64,000 nt of DNA, taken from the NCBI RefSeq assembly GCF_031179985.1, contig NZ_JAPSHJ010000002.1, positions 1 through 64,000 of the forward strand, in the 5' to 3' direction. Shown here piece after piece: positions 17,290 through 26,303 of the stretch. Positions within the stretch are counted from its first letter, which is position 1; the number at the start of each line of letters is the position of its first letter. The position numbers and the translations under genes are program-made. The notes under the pieces are model-generated. The model saw only the letters and a program-made list of their open reading frames with translations. It ran no database searches and was not told the origin of the DNA. The stretch comes from Arthrobacter sp. (lineage in GTDB: Bacteria; Actinomycetota; Actinomycetes; Actinomycetales; Micrococcaceae).

Positions 17290-17943
17290 GTGAACGCACT
17301 CGCCCAGGTTCCTGCAGAGTTTCTCCACGCTCTGGGGAGCCTTAGAAAAGCTCGTTGCAGAAGTGAACTTCGGCTCGATGAGATCCCAGCGCCTTCACGG
17401 CTGGCACCCTACGCAGTTGCCTTGGGAACCGAAGTCATGGCGCCAAGCCATCGTCCGGGGCCGGCGTCGATCCATGGGCCCGCTGCCGCAGCCCTTTCCA
17501 GGGCATCCGGCGGCGAGGAGCCCGACGACGAACTGGCCACCGGGCGCTTTATCCTCCTGTACGACCCCGATGGCTCCGCGGTCTGGGATGGGGAGTTCCG
17601 CATCGTGACGTATATCCGCGCCCAATTGGAACCGGAGATGGGCAACGACGAAATGCTCGGTTCCGTCGCCTGGACGTGGCTGGTAGAGGCCCTCGAAAAC
17701 CACCGCGCGCCCTACCGTGCTGCCGGGGGAACAGCCACCCGGGTCCTCTCCGAAAGCTTCGGCACCCTCGCTGACCGCCGGGAGTCAATCGATATCGAAC
17801 TCCGGGCCTCCTGGACCCCCGCCTCGTCGGACGTCCGCAGCCATCTGGAGGCGTGGTCAGACATGGTGTGTACTTTTGCAGGCCTCCCGCCGCTGCCCGA
17901 CGGCGTGTCTGCCCTGCCACGCAGGCGGACCCGTTGGCAGTAA
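17290..17943 (+). CDS. DUF3000 domain-containing protein
   Basis: 217 aa, GTG start. Recognised as the actinobacterial DUF3000 family (M. tuberculosis Rv2680 from memory) by its overall pattern: VPAEFLHALGSLRKA at the start, LAPYAVALGTEVM near 40, GRFILLYDPDG near 86, a conserved Trp-rich SVAWTWLVEAL near 124, and a C-terminal LEAWSDMVCTFAGLPPLPDG. No catalytic motif is apparent. It precedes the RNase D-like gene by 52 nt, the same order as in mycobacteria. Function unknown. Confidence 0.88.
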   Translation: MNALAQVPAEFLHALGSLRKARCRSELRLDEIPAPSRLAPYAVALGTEVMAPSHRPGPASIHGPAAAALSRASGGEEPDDELATGRFILLYDPDGSAVWDGEFRIVTYIRAQLEPEMGNDEMLGSVAWTWLVEALENHRAPYRAAGGTATRVLSESFGTLADRRESIDIELRASWTPASSDVRSHLEAWSDMVCTFAGLPPLPDGVSALPRRRTRWQ

Positions 17944-17995
17944 TGGAGAGGGCGCAGGACATCCGGCCGTGCGTTGTCGGTAAACTGTTGGAATC

Positions 17996-19351
17996 ATGAC
18001 CCCTCACATTCCGGAACACACCACAGCCGGCGTCCCGGCTGCTGACATCAACCCGCACATCACGGTGGAAGGCTTCGACAGCCTCGTCCCGGAAGTCATT
18101 GACCTTGACTCCCCCCGTGACGGCGTGCCGCTCGTTATTGAAACTCCCGCCGGCCTCGAACGCTGTGCCGCTGCGATAGCCGCCGGTACGGGCCCAGCCG
18201 GAGTCGATGCCGAACGAGCCTCAGGCTTCCGCTACGGTCAACGCGCCTTCCTTGTCCAGATCCGCCGCGAAGGCTCCGGAACCTGGCTCATCGACCCGGA
18301 ACCATTTGGGGACCTGCGGATCATCAATGACGCACTGCAGGGGGTCGAGTGGATCCTGCATGCGGCCAGCCAGGACCTGCCCTGCCTCGCGGAACTGGGC
18401 ATGTGGCCCGACAAACTCTTTGACACTGAACTGGCGGCCAGGCTGGCAGGCCTCCCACGGGTAGGCCTGGCCGCGGTTATCGAGCAGCTGCTGGGCTTTG
18501 GCCTCGCCAAGGAACACTCGGCCGCGGACTGGTCCACCCGGCCGCTCCCCGAACCGTGGCTCAGGTATGCGGCGCTGGACGTGGAAGTACTCACGGAGTT
18601 GCGGGAAGAACTCATCGACCTGCTCGAGGCAGACGGCAAACTCGGATTCGCGGAACAGGAATTCGCCGCCATCCTCCAAAACGGCCAGGCGCCGCCGCGG
18701 ATTGACCCTTGGCGCAAAACCTCCGGCCTTCACCAGATCAGGGACCGCCGGCAGCTGGCCGCGGTCAGGGAAATGTGGGTGGAACGGGACTCCCTGGCAC
18801 GCAAGCGCGATGTTGCCCCCGGCCGGCTTCTCCCGGACTCAGCTCTGGTGGCTGCAGCCAAAGCCATGCCGTCGACCGTGCCGCAACTGTTGGGAACCAA
18901 GGGTTTCCACGGCCGGGCTGCGCAACGGGAAGCGCCGCGCTGGCTTCGCTGCATCAGCATTGCCAGGAACCTCGAGGAACTCCCTCCCCTGCACCTGCCC
19001 ACCAATGCGCCGCCGCCTCCCCGTGTTTGGGCAGACAGGGATCCCGAGGCAGCCCAGCGGCTTGCAACCGCCCGGCCCCTGCTGCAGGAAGCGGCCGACA
19101 CTCTCAAGCTCCCGGTGGAGAATCTGCTGACTCCGGATTATCTGCGCCGGGTGGCATGGCGCCCCCCGGCCGGGATTGATGAGTCCTCCATCGCGGACGA
19201 GCTTCGCAGGCTCGGCGCGCGTGAATGGCAGGTGGGGATCGTGTCACCCCTGATCACTGAAGCATTCCTCAATCCCCAGCCCCTGCCTTTCAAGGAGCCG
19301 AAGGAAAACCCGGCAGTAAAAGGCAACACAGACGGTCCGGCGGTGGCCTGA
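17996..19351 (+). CDS. RNase D-like 3'-5' exonuclease with HRDC domain
   Basis: 451 aa. The first half is a DEDD exonuclease: VDAERASGFRYGQRAFLVQI (the DxE motif), HAASQDLPCLAELG (the second Asp), and YAALDVEVLTEL (YxxxD), all needed for two-metal catalysis. The second half holds an HRDC-like helical region (LHQIRDRRQLAAVREMW) and a further repeat near the end. RNase D trims tRNA and other structured RNA 3' ends. The organisation corresponds to M. tuberculosis Rv2681. A strong hairpin 21 nt after the stop probably terminates transcription. Confidence 0.9.
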   Translation: MTPHIPEHTTAGVPAADINPHITVEGFDSLVPEVIDLDSPRDGVPLVIETPAGLERCAAAIAAGTGPAGVDAERASGFRYGQRAFLVQIRREGSGTWLIDPEPFGDLRIINDALQGVEWILHAASQDLPCLAELGMWPDKLFDTELAARLAGLPRVGLAAVIEQLLGFGLAKEHSAADWSTRPLPEPWLRYAALDVEVLTELREELIDLLEADGKLGFAEQEFAAILQNGQAPPRIDPWRKTSGLHQIRDRRQLAAVREMWVERDSLARKRDVAPGRLLPDSALVAAAKAMPSTVPQLLGTKGFHGRAAQREAPRWLRCISIARNLEELPPLHLPTNAPPPPRVWADRDPEAAQRLATARPLLQEAADTLKLPVENLLTPDYLRRVAWRPPAGIDESSIADELRRLGAREWQVGIVSPLITEAFLNPQPLPFKEPKENPAVKGNTDGPAVA

Positions 19352-19372
19352 CGAAGGCTGCGTCTTCAGGGC

Positions 19373-19391
19373 AGCGGCCGCCGCGGCCGCT
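19373..19391 (+). terminator. Short GC hairpin after the RNase D-like gene
   Basis: AGCGGCCG (19373-19380), loop CCG, then CGGCCGCT (19384-19391) make an 8-bp perfect GC stem. It begins 21 nt after the upstream stop and lies just before the fadAB promoter. No U tract is present. Confidence 0.55.
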
Positions 19392-19396
19392 CGACC

Positions 19397-19425
19397 TTGC
19401 AAGCTAAGTTACTCACGAGTAACAT
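19397..19425 (+). promoter_or_regulatory. fadA promoter containing a 16-bp palindromic operator
   Basis: TTGCAA (19397-19402), a 17-nt spacer and TAACAT (19420-19425) form a plausible promoter. The palindrome GTTACTCACGAGTAAC (19408-19423; six-base arms, 4-nt centre) fills the spacer and overlaps the -10. Such TTACT-N4-AGTAA sites are typical of TetR-family repressors; regulation by acyl-CoA is likely given the genes downstream. No such regulator is encoded nearby. Confidence 0.62.
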
Positions 19426-19517
19426 GGGTTTCACTTGTCGCCCGGTTCACTGCTGCCCAGGGTCATTTCGGCCCCGGACCAGTGCCGCGGCACCCATGTC
19501 TCGATGAGGAGTAGCAC

Positions 19518-20816
19518 GTGAGCCAAAGCAGCGGTAATCCGCGGACCAACCGGAACATCAGGGACATAGTGTTCGTGGACGGTGTCCGGACACCGTTCGG
19601 CCGCGCCGGCGAGAAAGGCATCTACGCCGGCACCCGCGCGGACGACCTGATCGTAAAGTGCATCCGGGAACTTATGCGGCGTAACCCTTCGCTCCCGGCA
19701 GCACGCATAGATGAGGTGGCGATCGCGGCCACCACCCAAACAGGCGATCAAGGCCTCACCATCGGCCGGACAGCTGCCCTGCTCGCCGGCCTGCCGCGGA
19801 CGGTCCCGGGATTCGCCATTGACCGCATGTGCGCCGGCGCCATGACGGCAGTCACCACCACTGCAAGCGGCATCGGTTTCGGCGCATACGACGTCGTGAT
19901 CGCCGGCGGTGTGGAGCACATGGGCAACCACCCCATGGGTGAAGGGGCTGATCCCAATCCCCGCTTCATGTCCGAACGGCTCGTGGATCCGGCTGCACTC
20001 AATATGGGCAACACAGCGGAGAACCTGCATGACCGCTTCCCCGCCATCACCAAGGACAGGACGGACGCCTACGCCGTCGCCTCCCAGAACAAACTGGCAG
20101 CAGCCTACGGAAGCGGTCAGATCCAGCCAGACCTGGTCCCCGTAGCAACGATGAAACCAGGTCAGGGCTGGACTCTCCACTCCACCGACGAACCGCCACG
20201 CCCGGGCACCTCGCTGGAGGACCTCGCCTCGCTGCGGACCCCTTTCCGTCCCCACGGGCGGGTAACGGCCGGCAATGCTGCCGGACTCAATGACGGCGCA
20301 ACTGCAGCAATTCTCGCTTCGTCGGATGCGGCTGAGGAACTGGGCCTGGCGGTAAAGATGCGCCTTGTTACCTTTGCATTCGCCGGCGTCGAACCCGAGG
20401 TTATGGGCATCGGACCTGTTCCTGCCACTGAAAAGGCCCTCAAGAACGCCGGACTGGGCATTGATGATATCGGGCTGTTCGAAATCAATGAGGCCTTCGC
20501 GGTGCAGGTCCTCAGTTTCCTGGACCATTTCGGGATCGACGATGACGACCCCCGGGTTAACCGCTATGGCGGTGCAATCGCCGTGGGCCACCCCTTGGCC
20601 TCCTCCGGGGTCCGGCTCATGAACCAGCTGGCCCGCCAGTTCGAGGAAGACCACTCTGTTCGCTACGGCATGACCACCATGTGCATCGGCCTGGGAATGG
20701 GGGCGACAGTCATCTGGGAGAACCCCCATCACGCGGACTACAGCGGAACGCGTCCCGGCACTGACGCCAACACTGAAGAAACCAGCACCACAACCGAGAC
20801 TGGAGCCGCAGCATGA
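19518..20816 (+). CDS. fadA: Acetyl-CoA acyltransferase (3-ketoacyl-CoA thiolase)
   Basis: 432 aa, GTG start. Thiolases perform the final cleavage of fatty acid beta-oxidation, giving acetyl-CoA and a shortened acyl-CoA. The nucleophilic Cys is Cys105 in DRMCAGAMT. GGVEHMGNHPMG, the NGSNAS-like TAGNAAGLNDGA, the His motif GHPLASSG, and the second Cys in CIGLGMG near the end are all in place. It overlaps fadB by 4 nt, so the two subunits of the oxidation complex are co-translated. The C-terminal Thr/Glu-rich tail is extra. Confidence 0.95.
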   Translation: MSQSSGNPRTNRNIRDIVFVDGVRTPFGRAGEKGIYAGTRADDLIVKCIRELMRRNPSLPAARIDEVAIAATTQTGDQGLTIGRTAALLAGLPRTVPGFAIDRMCAGAMTAVTTTASGIGFGAYDVVIAGGVEHMGNHPMGEGADPNPRFMSERLVDPAALNMGNTAENLHDRFPAITKDRTDAYAVASQNKLAAAYGSGQIQPDLVPVATMKPGQGWTLHSTDEPPRPGTSLEDLASLRTPFRPHGRVTAGNAAGLNDGATAAILASSDAAEELGLAVKMRLVTFAFAGVEPEVMGIGPVPATEKALKNAGLGIDDIGLFEINEAFAVQVLSFLDHFGIDDDDPRVNRYGGAIAVGHPLASSGVRLMNQLARQFEEDHSVRYGMTTMCIGLGMGATVIWENPHHADYSGTRPGTDANTEETSTTTETGAAA

Positions 20817-22996
20817 GCGCCGCAGATTTCCGCAAGCTTGCCGATCTTTTTCCGAACGAGACAGTCACCCACTCCTACGTCCAGGACATCCAGCTGCCGC
20901 CTGCAGCGGGAAAAGTCGGAGGCGAAAGTCCAGGCACGTTCGCCCTGGTGACCCTCGATAACGGGCTCGACCACTCCAAGCCCACCACCCTTGGACCGAA
21001 TACTCTTGTGGAACTCGGCATGGTTCTTGAGGGCCTGCGGGAACGCGCAGCCCGCGGCGAGATCGTCGGCGTCGGGATTACCGGAAAGCCGTACTACCTC
21101 GTCGCCGGCGCGGACCTCTCCGCCGTCAAATCCTTGGACAGCCGGGAACATGGCTTGTGGATGGCCCAGCTGGGCCACGACGTTTACGCCACGCTGGCCA
21201 ATCTGGGCGTCCCAAGCTTCGCTTTCATCAATGGTGTCGCCTTGGGCGGCGGGCTCGAGATTGCCCTGCAATCGACGTACCGCACTGTTTCCGCCGGTGC
21301 GGGGGCACTCGCCCTGCCGGAGGCTTTTATTGGCCTGGTCCCCGGCTGGGGAGGGGTCTACCTCCTGCCACGGCTCATCGGCCCGGAAAATGCCGTCAAG
21401 GTCATGATCGAGAACCCCCTCAGCAACAATCGCAGCCTTTCCGGACCCGAGGCCTTCCAACTGGGCGTCGCGGATGCCATCTTCGAACCTGCCGACTTCG
21501 TGGAACAGTCCATTGCATGGGCAGCGAAAGTCATCTCAGGCGAGATCGCTCCTGAACGGTCCAGCGCCGTGGACCCAACTGACCCGGTGGTTGCCCGACG
21601 CTGGGAAGCCGCCGTGGCGGCTGGACGTTCTTTTGTGGAGGCAAAAACCTCCAACGCTTCCCCGGCGCCCGGGAAGGTCCTGGACATCATGGACGCCAAC
21701 CGCACCATGCGGCAGCAGGAATCGGCGGAGCTGGAATGCGATACGCTCGCTGATCTCATGCAGACCGATGAATTCCGGTCCACGGTGTACGCATTCCTGG
21801 ACCTGGTTCAGAAGCGTTCCAAGCGCCCCGCAGGCGCTCCCGACCGGAAACTGGCCCGTCCGGTCACCAAGATCGGCGTGGTGGGTGCAGGGCTGATGGC
21901 CAGCCAACTGGCCCTCCTCTTCGCCCGCCAGCTCAAGGTTCCCGTTGTTATGACGGATATCGACCAGGCCAGGGTGGACAAGGGCGTGGGCTACGTCCAC
22001 GCCGAAGTGGACAAGCTGCTGGAAAAGAAGCGCATCAGTCCTGACGCGGCCAACCGTACCCGCGCCCTGGTAACCGGTTCCGTTTCCAAGGAAGCCTTCG
22101 CCGACGCTGATTTCGTCATCGAAGCCGTCTTTGAGGAACTCAACGTCAAGAAGCAGGTCTTTGCGGAAGTGGAGGCCATCGTTTCAGCAGACTGCATCCT
22201 TGCCACAAACACGTCGTCCCTCTCCGTAACGGCCATGGCTGAGGACCTGCTGCACCCCGAGCGGCTGGTCGGTTTTCATTTCTTCAACCCCGTGGCTGTT
22301 ATGCCGCTGCTGGAAATAGTCCGCGCCCCCAAGACCGACGACGCCGTGCTGGCCACCGCCTTCGAACTCGCCAAGGGCCTGAAGAAGACCGCCGTCCTCG
22401 TCAAGGACGCCGCTGCCTTCGTCGTCAACCGCATACTCCTGCGCCTCATGGGTGAAGTCACCGCCGCCTTCGACGAGGGAACGCCTGCCGAAGTGGCCGA
22501 CAACGCCTTGCGGCCCATGGGCCTCCCCATGACTCCCTTCACCCTGGGGGCCATGGTGGGCCTGCCGGTTGCGCAACATGTCCAGGAATCTTTGCATGCC
22601 GCGTTTGGTGACCGTTTTGCCGTGTCGCAGAACCTGCAGAAGCTCATCGACAACGGGATCAAATCCATCTGGGCGCCAGGTTCGGAGAAGACGAGCCCCG
22701 ACGGCAAGCCGGTCATCCCGGCGGAAACGCTGGCGCTGATGTCCTTTGGTTCCTCCCCTTCCACTGCTGTGGAAGTCCTGCACCGCACCCAGGACGCGCT
22801 TGCCGAGGAAATCGGGCTCATGCTTGCCGAAGGAGTGGTGGCAGGCCCGGAGGACATCGACCTGTGTGTCATCATGGGCGCCGGCTGGCCGATGTTCCTG
22901 GGCGGTATCACCCCGTACCTTGACAGGGTCGGTGCCTCCGAGCGGGTCAATGGCAAGCGCTTCCTCGCACCAGGGGTTGCTTCCCGTCCCGCCTGA
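20813..22996 (+). CDS. fadB: Multifunctional enoyl-CoA hydratase / 3-hydroxyacyl-CoA dehydrogenase
   Basis: 727 aa two-enzyme protein. The N-terminal half (to about 300) is a crotonase: LVAGADLSAVKS near 99 and GGGLEIALQSTYR near 144 form the oxyanion hole and substrate pocket, and ALPEAFIGLVPGWGG carries acidic residues. From about 350 comes the NAD-binding domain with IGVVGAGLMASQLA, then ATNTSSLSVTAM and VGFHFFNPVAVMPLLEIV with the catalytic His. It hydrates enoyl-CoA and oxidises the product, which FadA cleaves. Start overlaps fadA. Confidence 0.95.
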   Translation: MSAADFRKLADLFPNETVTHSYVQDIQLPPAAGKVGGESPGTFALVTLDNGLDHSKPTTLGPNTLVELGMVLEGLRERAARGEIVGVGITGKPYYLVAGADLSAVKSLDSREHGLWMAQLGHDVYATLANLGVPSFAFINGVALGGGLEIALQSTYRTVSAGAGALALPEAFIGLVPGWGGVYLLPRLIGPENAVKVMIENPLSNNRSLSGPEAFQLGVADAIFEPADFVEQSIAWAAKVISGEIAPERSSAVDPTDPVVARRWEAAVAAGRSFVEAKTSNASPAPGKVLDIMDANRTMRQQESAELECDTLADLMQTDEFRSTVYAFLDLVQKRSKRPAGAPDRKLARPVTKIGVVGAGLMASQLALLFARQLKVPVVMTDIDQARVDKGVGYVHAEVDKLLEKKRISPDAANRTRALVTGSVSKEAFADADFVIEAVFEELNVKKQVFAEVEAIVSADCILATNTSSLSVTAMAEDLLHPERLVGFHFFNPVAVMPLLEIVRAPKTDDAVLATAFELAKGLKKTAVLVKDAAAFVVNRILLRLMGEVTAAFDEGTPAEVADNALRPMGLPMTPFTLGAMVGLPVAQHVQESLHAAFGDRFAVSQNLQKLIDNGIKSIWAPGSEKTSPDGKPVIPAETLALMSFGSSPSTAVEVLHRTQDALAEEIGLMLAEGVVAGPEDIDLCVIMGAGWPMFLGGITPYLDRVGASERVNGKRFLAPGVASRPA

Positions 22997-23082
22997 TACC
23001 CCGGGACAGCAAGGGTCAGAGGACGGCTAAAAGACCCGTTGGATAACCCGTCGAAAGACCGTGGTTGCAGCGTGGGAGGCTC

Positions 23083-24636
23083 CTAAAGTTCGTGGAGCCT
23101 TCCACCCCGCAGTCTGAGCACGCGCTGGCTCACTGTTCGGGCATAGGCGAGATCATGCGTGACCACCAGCACAGCAGCACCGCGCAGTGTGACCGTGTCC
23201 AAGGCTGTTTGGAGGCGCGCAATTCCGTGACGGTCCAACCCCACCGTCGGTTCGTCCAGGGCGATGACGGCGGGCTGGCGCGCAAGCACCGTGGCCAGGG
23301 CCAGAAGGCGCTGACCTGACGCCGGCAGATCGTGGGGATGGGCTGAGGCAACATTTGCCAGGCCCACGTCCTCCAGCGCCTGGATGGCACGCACTTCCGC
23401 TTCGGCACCAAACAGGCGGTCAAGCCCAAAACCTACTTCACGCAGCAGGGTCCGCTCGAACAGTTGGTCCCGCGGATGCTGAAAGAGCAGGCCGACGTCT
23501 GCGGCGATGGCCCCTGTTGATTTTCCCCGGATGGGAGCCCCTCCCACCAGCACTTCCCCGCGGTCAGGATGCAGCAGCCCGTTGACATGGCGCAGCAGCG
23601 TGGATTTTCCGGCTCCATTGGGCCCCGTGATGGCCACAATCTGGCCGGGTCCTACGTCCAGATCCACTTCGGTCAGGACGGCACGCTGCCCGCCTTGCGC
23701 GATGGGCAGGGAATAAGTGACGTTCCGGAAGCTCAGGCTGGACGCTTCAGTTCTGGCTCCCGGCGAAACCCTGTTCGCTCCCGCGGGGCTCCCATATGCC
23801 GGTTCCGGGGCGGCCGCTTCAGGACCGTAATGTCCATGATGCAATTCCTCCGACGACACCACCACGCCCGACTCTGCCAGGCCCCCGCTGAGCAGCACCT
23901 CAGCCGGCATCCCTTGGGCGGTGACCGAACCGCCGTCGAGCACCAGGCAGTGGGTGGCCTGCGAGAAAAGGCGGCCGGCCACTTGTCCGAGATGGACGAC
24001 GGCGGTCCCCTTGGAAACCAGCCCGGTGATGAGGTCCAGGATCAGTTCGGCCCCCTCCGCATCGAGGGAGGACAAGGGATCATCCAGCATGAGGACCACC
24101 GGGTCGAGGATCACGCAGCAGGCGATGGCAAGGCGCCGCAGCTCGCCTCCCGAAAGGCTTCCAGGGTCCCTGTCGAGCAAGGGGGAAAGACCTGTTTGCG
24201 CGGCCACGTCAGCTACGCGACGATGCATGTTGTCGCGATCCATACCGCGGTTTTCCAGCCCGAATGCCAGTTCTTCCGCCACGGTGGACCGTATCCGGGA
24301 AAGCATTGCAGCGGCATCCTGGGGCACATAGCCCACCTGCCGGGACCAGGCTGCGGGACTGATCCTGGGGTCGTCCTCGGTACCGGCGAAGTCTAGGCGT
24401 TGGGCACCGTTGGGGATGCCGTCCCCGCTCAGTGACAGCCGTCCCCTCAGCTGGCCATCGCTTCTGAGCCAGCCTGCAAGCAGCCTGCCGAGTGTTGACT
24501 TGCCGCTGCCTGCCCCGCCCAGCACCGACGTCAGCGTCCCTGCCTGCACCGCAAGGCCTATGCCATGTACAGCAGGTGCTGTCTCCCCATGGAAAGTAAA
24601 ACTTTCGATGCGGGCATCCAGAACCGGCGTCGTCAT
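23083..24636 (-). CDS. ECF transporter ATPase, two ABC domains in one chain (EcfA1-EcfA2 fusion)
   Basis: 517 aa with two ABC ATPase domains. Domain 1 (about 1-250) has Walker A GGAGSGKST, signature LSGGELRRLA and Walker B VVLMLDDP with Asp where the catalytic Glu normally stands. Domain 2 (about 295-517) has GPNGAGKST, a degenerate signature PASGQRLLALA, and VIALDEPTVGLD with the Glu. Both keep the switch His. Because each ATP site combines one domain's Walker motifs with the other's signature, one site looks degenerate and the other canonical. It overlaps ecfT by 4 nt and energises the S component encoded upstream. Confidence 0.92.
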   Translation of the reverse strand: MTTPVLDARIESFTFHGETAPAVHGIGLAVQAGTLTSVLGGAGSGKSTLGRLLAGWLRSDGQLRGRLSLSGDGIPNGAQRLDFAGTEDDPRISPAAWSRQVGYVPQDAAAMLSRIRSTVAEELAFGLENRGMDRDNMHRRVADVAAQTGLSPLLDRDPGSLSGGELRRLAIACCVILDPVVLMLDDPLSSLDAEGAELILDLITGLVSKGTAVVHLGQVAGRLFSQATHCLVLDGGSVTAQGMPAEVLLSGGLAESGVVVSSEELHHGHYGPEAAAPEPAYGSPAGANRVSPGARTEASSLSFRNVTYSLPIAQGGQRAVLTEVDLDVGPGQIVAITGPNGAGKSTLLRHVNGLLHPDRGEVLVGGAPIRGKSTGAIAADVGLLFQHPRDQLFERTLLREVGFGLDRLFGAEAEVRAIQALEDVGLANVASAHPHDLPASGQRLLALATVLARQPAVIALDEPTVGLDRHGIARLQTALDTVTLRGAAVLVVTHDLAYARTVSQRVLRLRGGRLHEL

Positions 24637-25415
24637 TCGTTTCCTGCCAACGGCGAGGGAAGAACCGGCACGCCGAACCAGGAAGCACTCAGCCTCAGGA
24701 TTACTGCGGCAGCAGCCAGCCCCAGAACTGCACGGCGGAATGTTCGCTGCCCCCGGGTATCGGCCACCTCACGGTACGTGCTGTGGGGGCCTGGAGAATT
24801 GAATCCGCGCGCATCAAGGGCGTGGGCCCTTTCCGCTGCATCCTGGATGAGTGCCAGCACCAACGGAACCATCTGCAAACGTGCAGCAGCGAGGCGTTGG
24901 ACCAGGCTGCCACCGAGGACAAGTCCGCGGGCTTCCTGGGCCTGCCGGATCCTGGCCAGCTGCTCCGTGATGGCCGGGGCCAGCGTGAGCGTGGATGCAA
25001 GGACATAGCCGAACTGCGGCGGGATCCGGCGGGTGGTCATCGTCGCAACAAGATCCGGAACGTTCACCACGAAAGAAAACAGCAACAGCACCAGGACACA
25101 GCCCGTAGTCCGCGTTCCCATCTCAAGGGCGAACGCCAGCCCCTCAACTGTGATCCGGGCCGGTCCCCATCCTGCCAGGACGGTGCGGCCCTCCGGAAAG
25201 AACAGGCCGTGCAGTACCAGCAGGGAGAACCAGAGCGGCAAGAGGATGACGGCGGAGGCAGCGAGGACCCGGCGCAGGACCCCCGCACCTACCCCCGCAC
25301 CGAGGGCAGCCACCGCAACTGCGACAGACACCGGCCAGTTTGACGCCGCCACCGTGAAGGTGGCGGCCGCGCCGCAAGCAGCAAGGGTGGTGAGTGGATT
25401 GAGGCGGGAAAGCAC
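24633..25415 (-). CDS. ECF transporter transmembrane subunit EcfT
   Basis: 260 aa with about five hydrophobic segments. The EcfT coupling motifs are visible: ARIRQAQEARGL near 172 and DAAERAHALDARGFN near 215 carry the conserved Ala-Arg-Gly (A-R-G) triplets of the two coupling helices that contact the ATPase grooves. It starts 3 nt after the S-component stop and overlaps the ATPase gene, so the ECF module is a single transcript. Confidence 0.9.
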   Translation of the reverse strand: MLSRLNPLTTLAACGAAATFTVAASNWPVSVAVAVAALGAGVGAGVLRRVLAASAVILLPLWFSLLVLHGLFFPEGRTVLAGWGPARITVEGLAFALEMGTRTTGCVLVLLLFSFVVNVPDLVATMTTRRIPPQFGYVLASTLTLAPAITEQLARIRQAQEARGLVLGGSLVQRLAAARLQMVPLVLALIQDAAERAHALDARGFNSPGPHSTYREVADTRGQRTFRRAVLGLAAAAVILRLSASWFGVPVLPSPLAGNE

Positions 25416-25418
25416 CGG

Positions 25419-26237
25419 CTAGGAAGCGGCTACCGGGGCCTTGCCGGCAAGGACGTTGAAGCGCCGCACAAACGGGAAGCGGAAGGTGGCCCGGCGCGGC
25501 AGGGCGTAAACCAGGAGGGCAGCGATAGCAAACACGATGGCCTTATCCATTGGGTCTGAGATCAAGGCCTGCTTGGTGATCGCCGCGAGGAGGGTGTCCC
25601 CCATGGCGCGGAAAGCGCTGACAATGGCACCGGTCCCGGCTCCGGAAGTGCCGCCAAAAACAAACGCCGCGATGGGCGCCGAGACCACGCCCGCGATGAT
25701 GCCTGTGGCGAATCCCGCAACCGGAGCCAGGTAGAAGCGGCGGAACAAACCGTAACGGGCCGCCATCCCGGCCAGGAACCCGATGAGGGCTGCTCCGGCT
25801 GCGAACGGCAGGACTGTCGGGTTGAAGAAGGACCATATGATGCTGCTCAAGGCCCCCGTGGCCGCTCCGGCCGCCGGTCCGGCCAGGACAGCGATCAGTA
25901 CGGTGCCGATGGCATCGAAGTAGAAGGGCAGGCCGGTAGTGCCCATGATCTGACCCAAGGCGATGTTCAGGACCAGCGCAACAGGAATAAGGACCAGCGT
26001 GGACGTGGGCAGGGTCGGGAGCACGCCCAGGATCAGAAGGATCGCCCCGAGGAGGAATCCGCCCAAGGCCAGCAGGGTGGAGGCACTCCCCACGCCGTTG
26101 GTGATATCCGACGGCTGGGCCAGGACCAGGAAAATAAAGGTGGCCGCAATGGAAGCGGCACCCAGAAGCTCAAGCAGGCGGCGTTTTTTGTCCGCCGCCG
26201 CACCAGGAGCGGGAAGAGTAAGGGACTGCTGCGACAT
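25419..26237 (-). CDS. ECF transporter S component (substrate specificity unknown)
   Basis: 272 aa, six or more membrane helices. Features fitting an S component are VALVLNIALGQIMGTTGLPF near 86, GTVLIAVLAGPAAGAATGAL, FNPTVLPFAAGAALIGFLAG, and many small residues packing against EcfT. The protein is longer than typical S proteins (about 180-200 aa). No riboswitch is evident upstream, so vitamin-type regulation is not supported. The nucleoside hydrolase 66 nt upstream suggests a nucleoside or nucleobase ligand, by context only. Confidence 0.82.
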   Translation of the reverse strand: MSQQSLTLPAPGAAADKKRRLLELLGAASIAATFIFLVLAQPSDITNGVGSASTLLALGGFLLGAILLILGVLPTLPTSTLVLIPVALVLNIALGQIMGTTGLPFYFDAIGTVLIAVLAGPAAGAATGALSSIIWSFFNPTVLPFAAGAALIGFLAGMAARYGLFRRFYLAPVAGFATGIIAGVVSAPIAAFVFGGTSGAGTGAIVSAFRAMGDTLLAAITKQALISDPMDKAIVFAIAALLVYALPRRATFRFPFVRRFNVLAGKAPVAAS

Positions 26238-26303
26238 GGTGGTTCCTTCGGCTGGGGCCGGTACGCAGGGATTTCCGGGTACTGGCAGGGCACAACGATC
26301 CGC

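Noticed and set aside
23000..23082. A terminator between fadB and the ECF ATPase gene
   Set aside because: Only a weak five-base GACGG/CCGTC pairing with a long loop was seen; not enough to annotate.
25419..26303. A riboswitch for a vitamin upstream of the ECF S component
   Set aside because: The 66-nt gap is too short for an FMN, TPP or cobalamin riboswitch and shows no conserved core.
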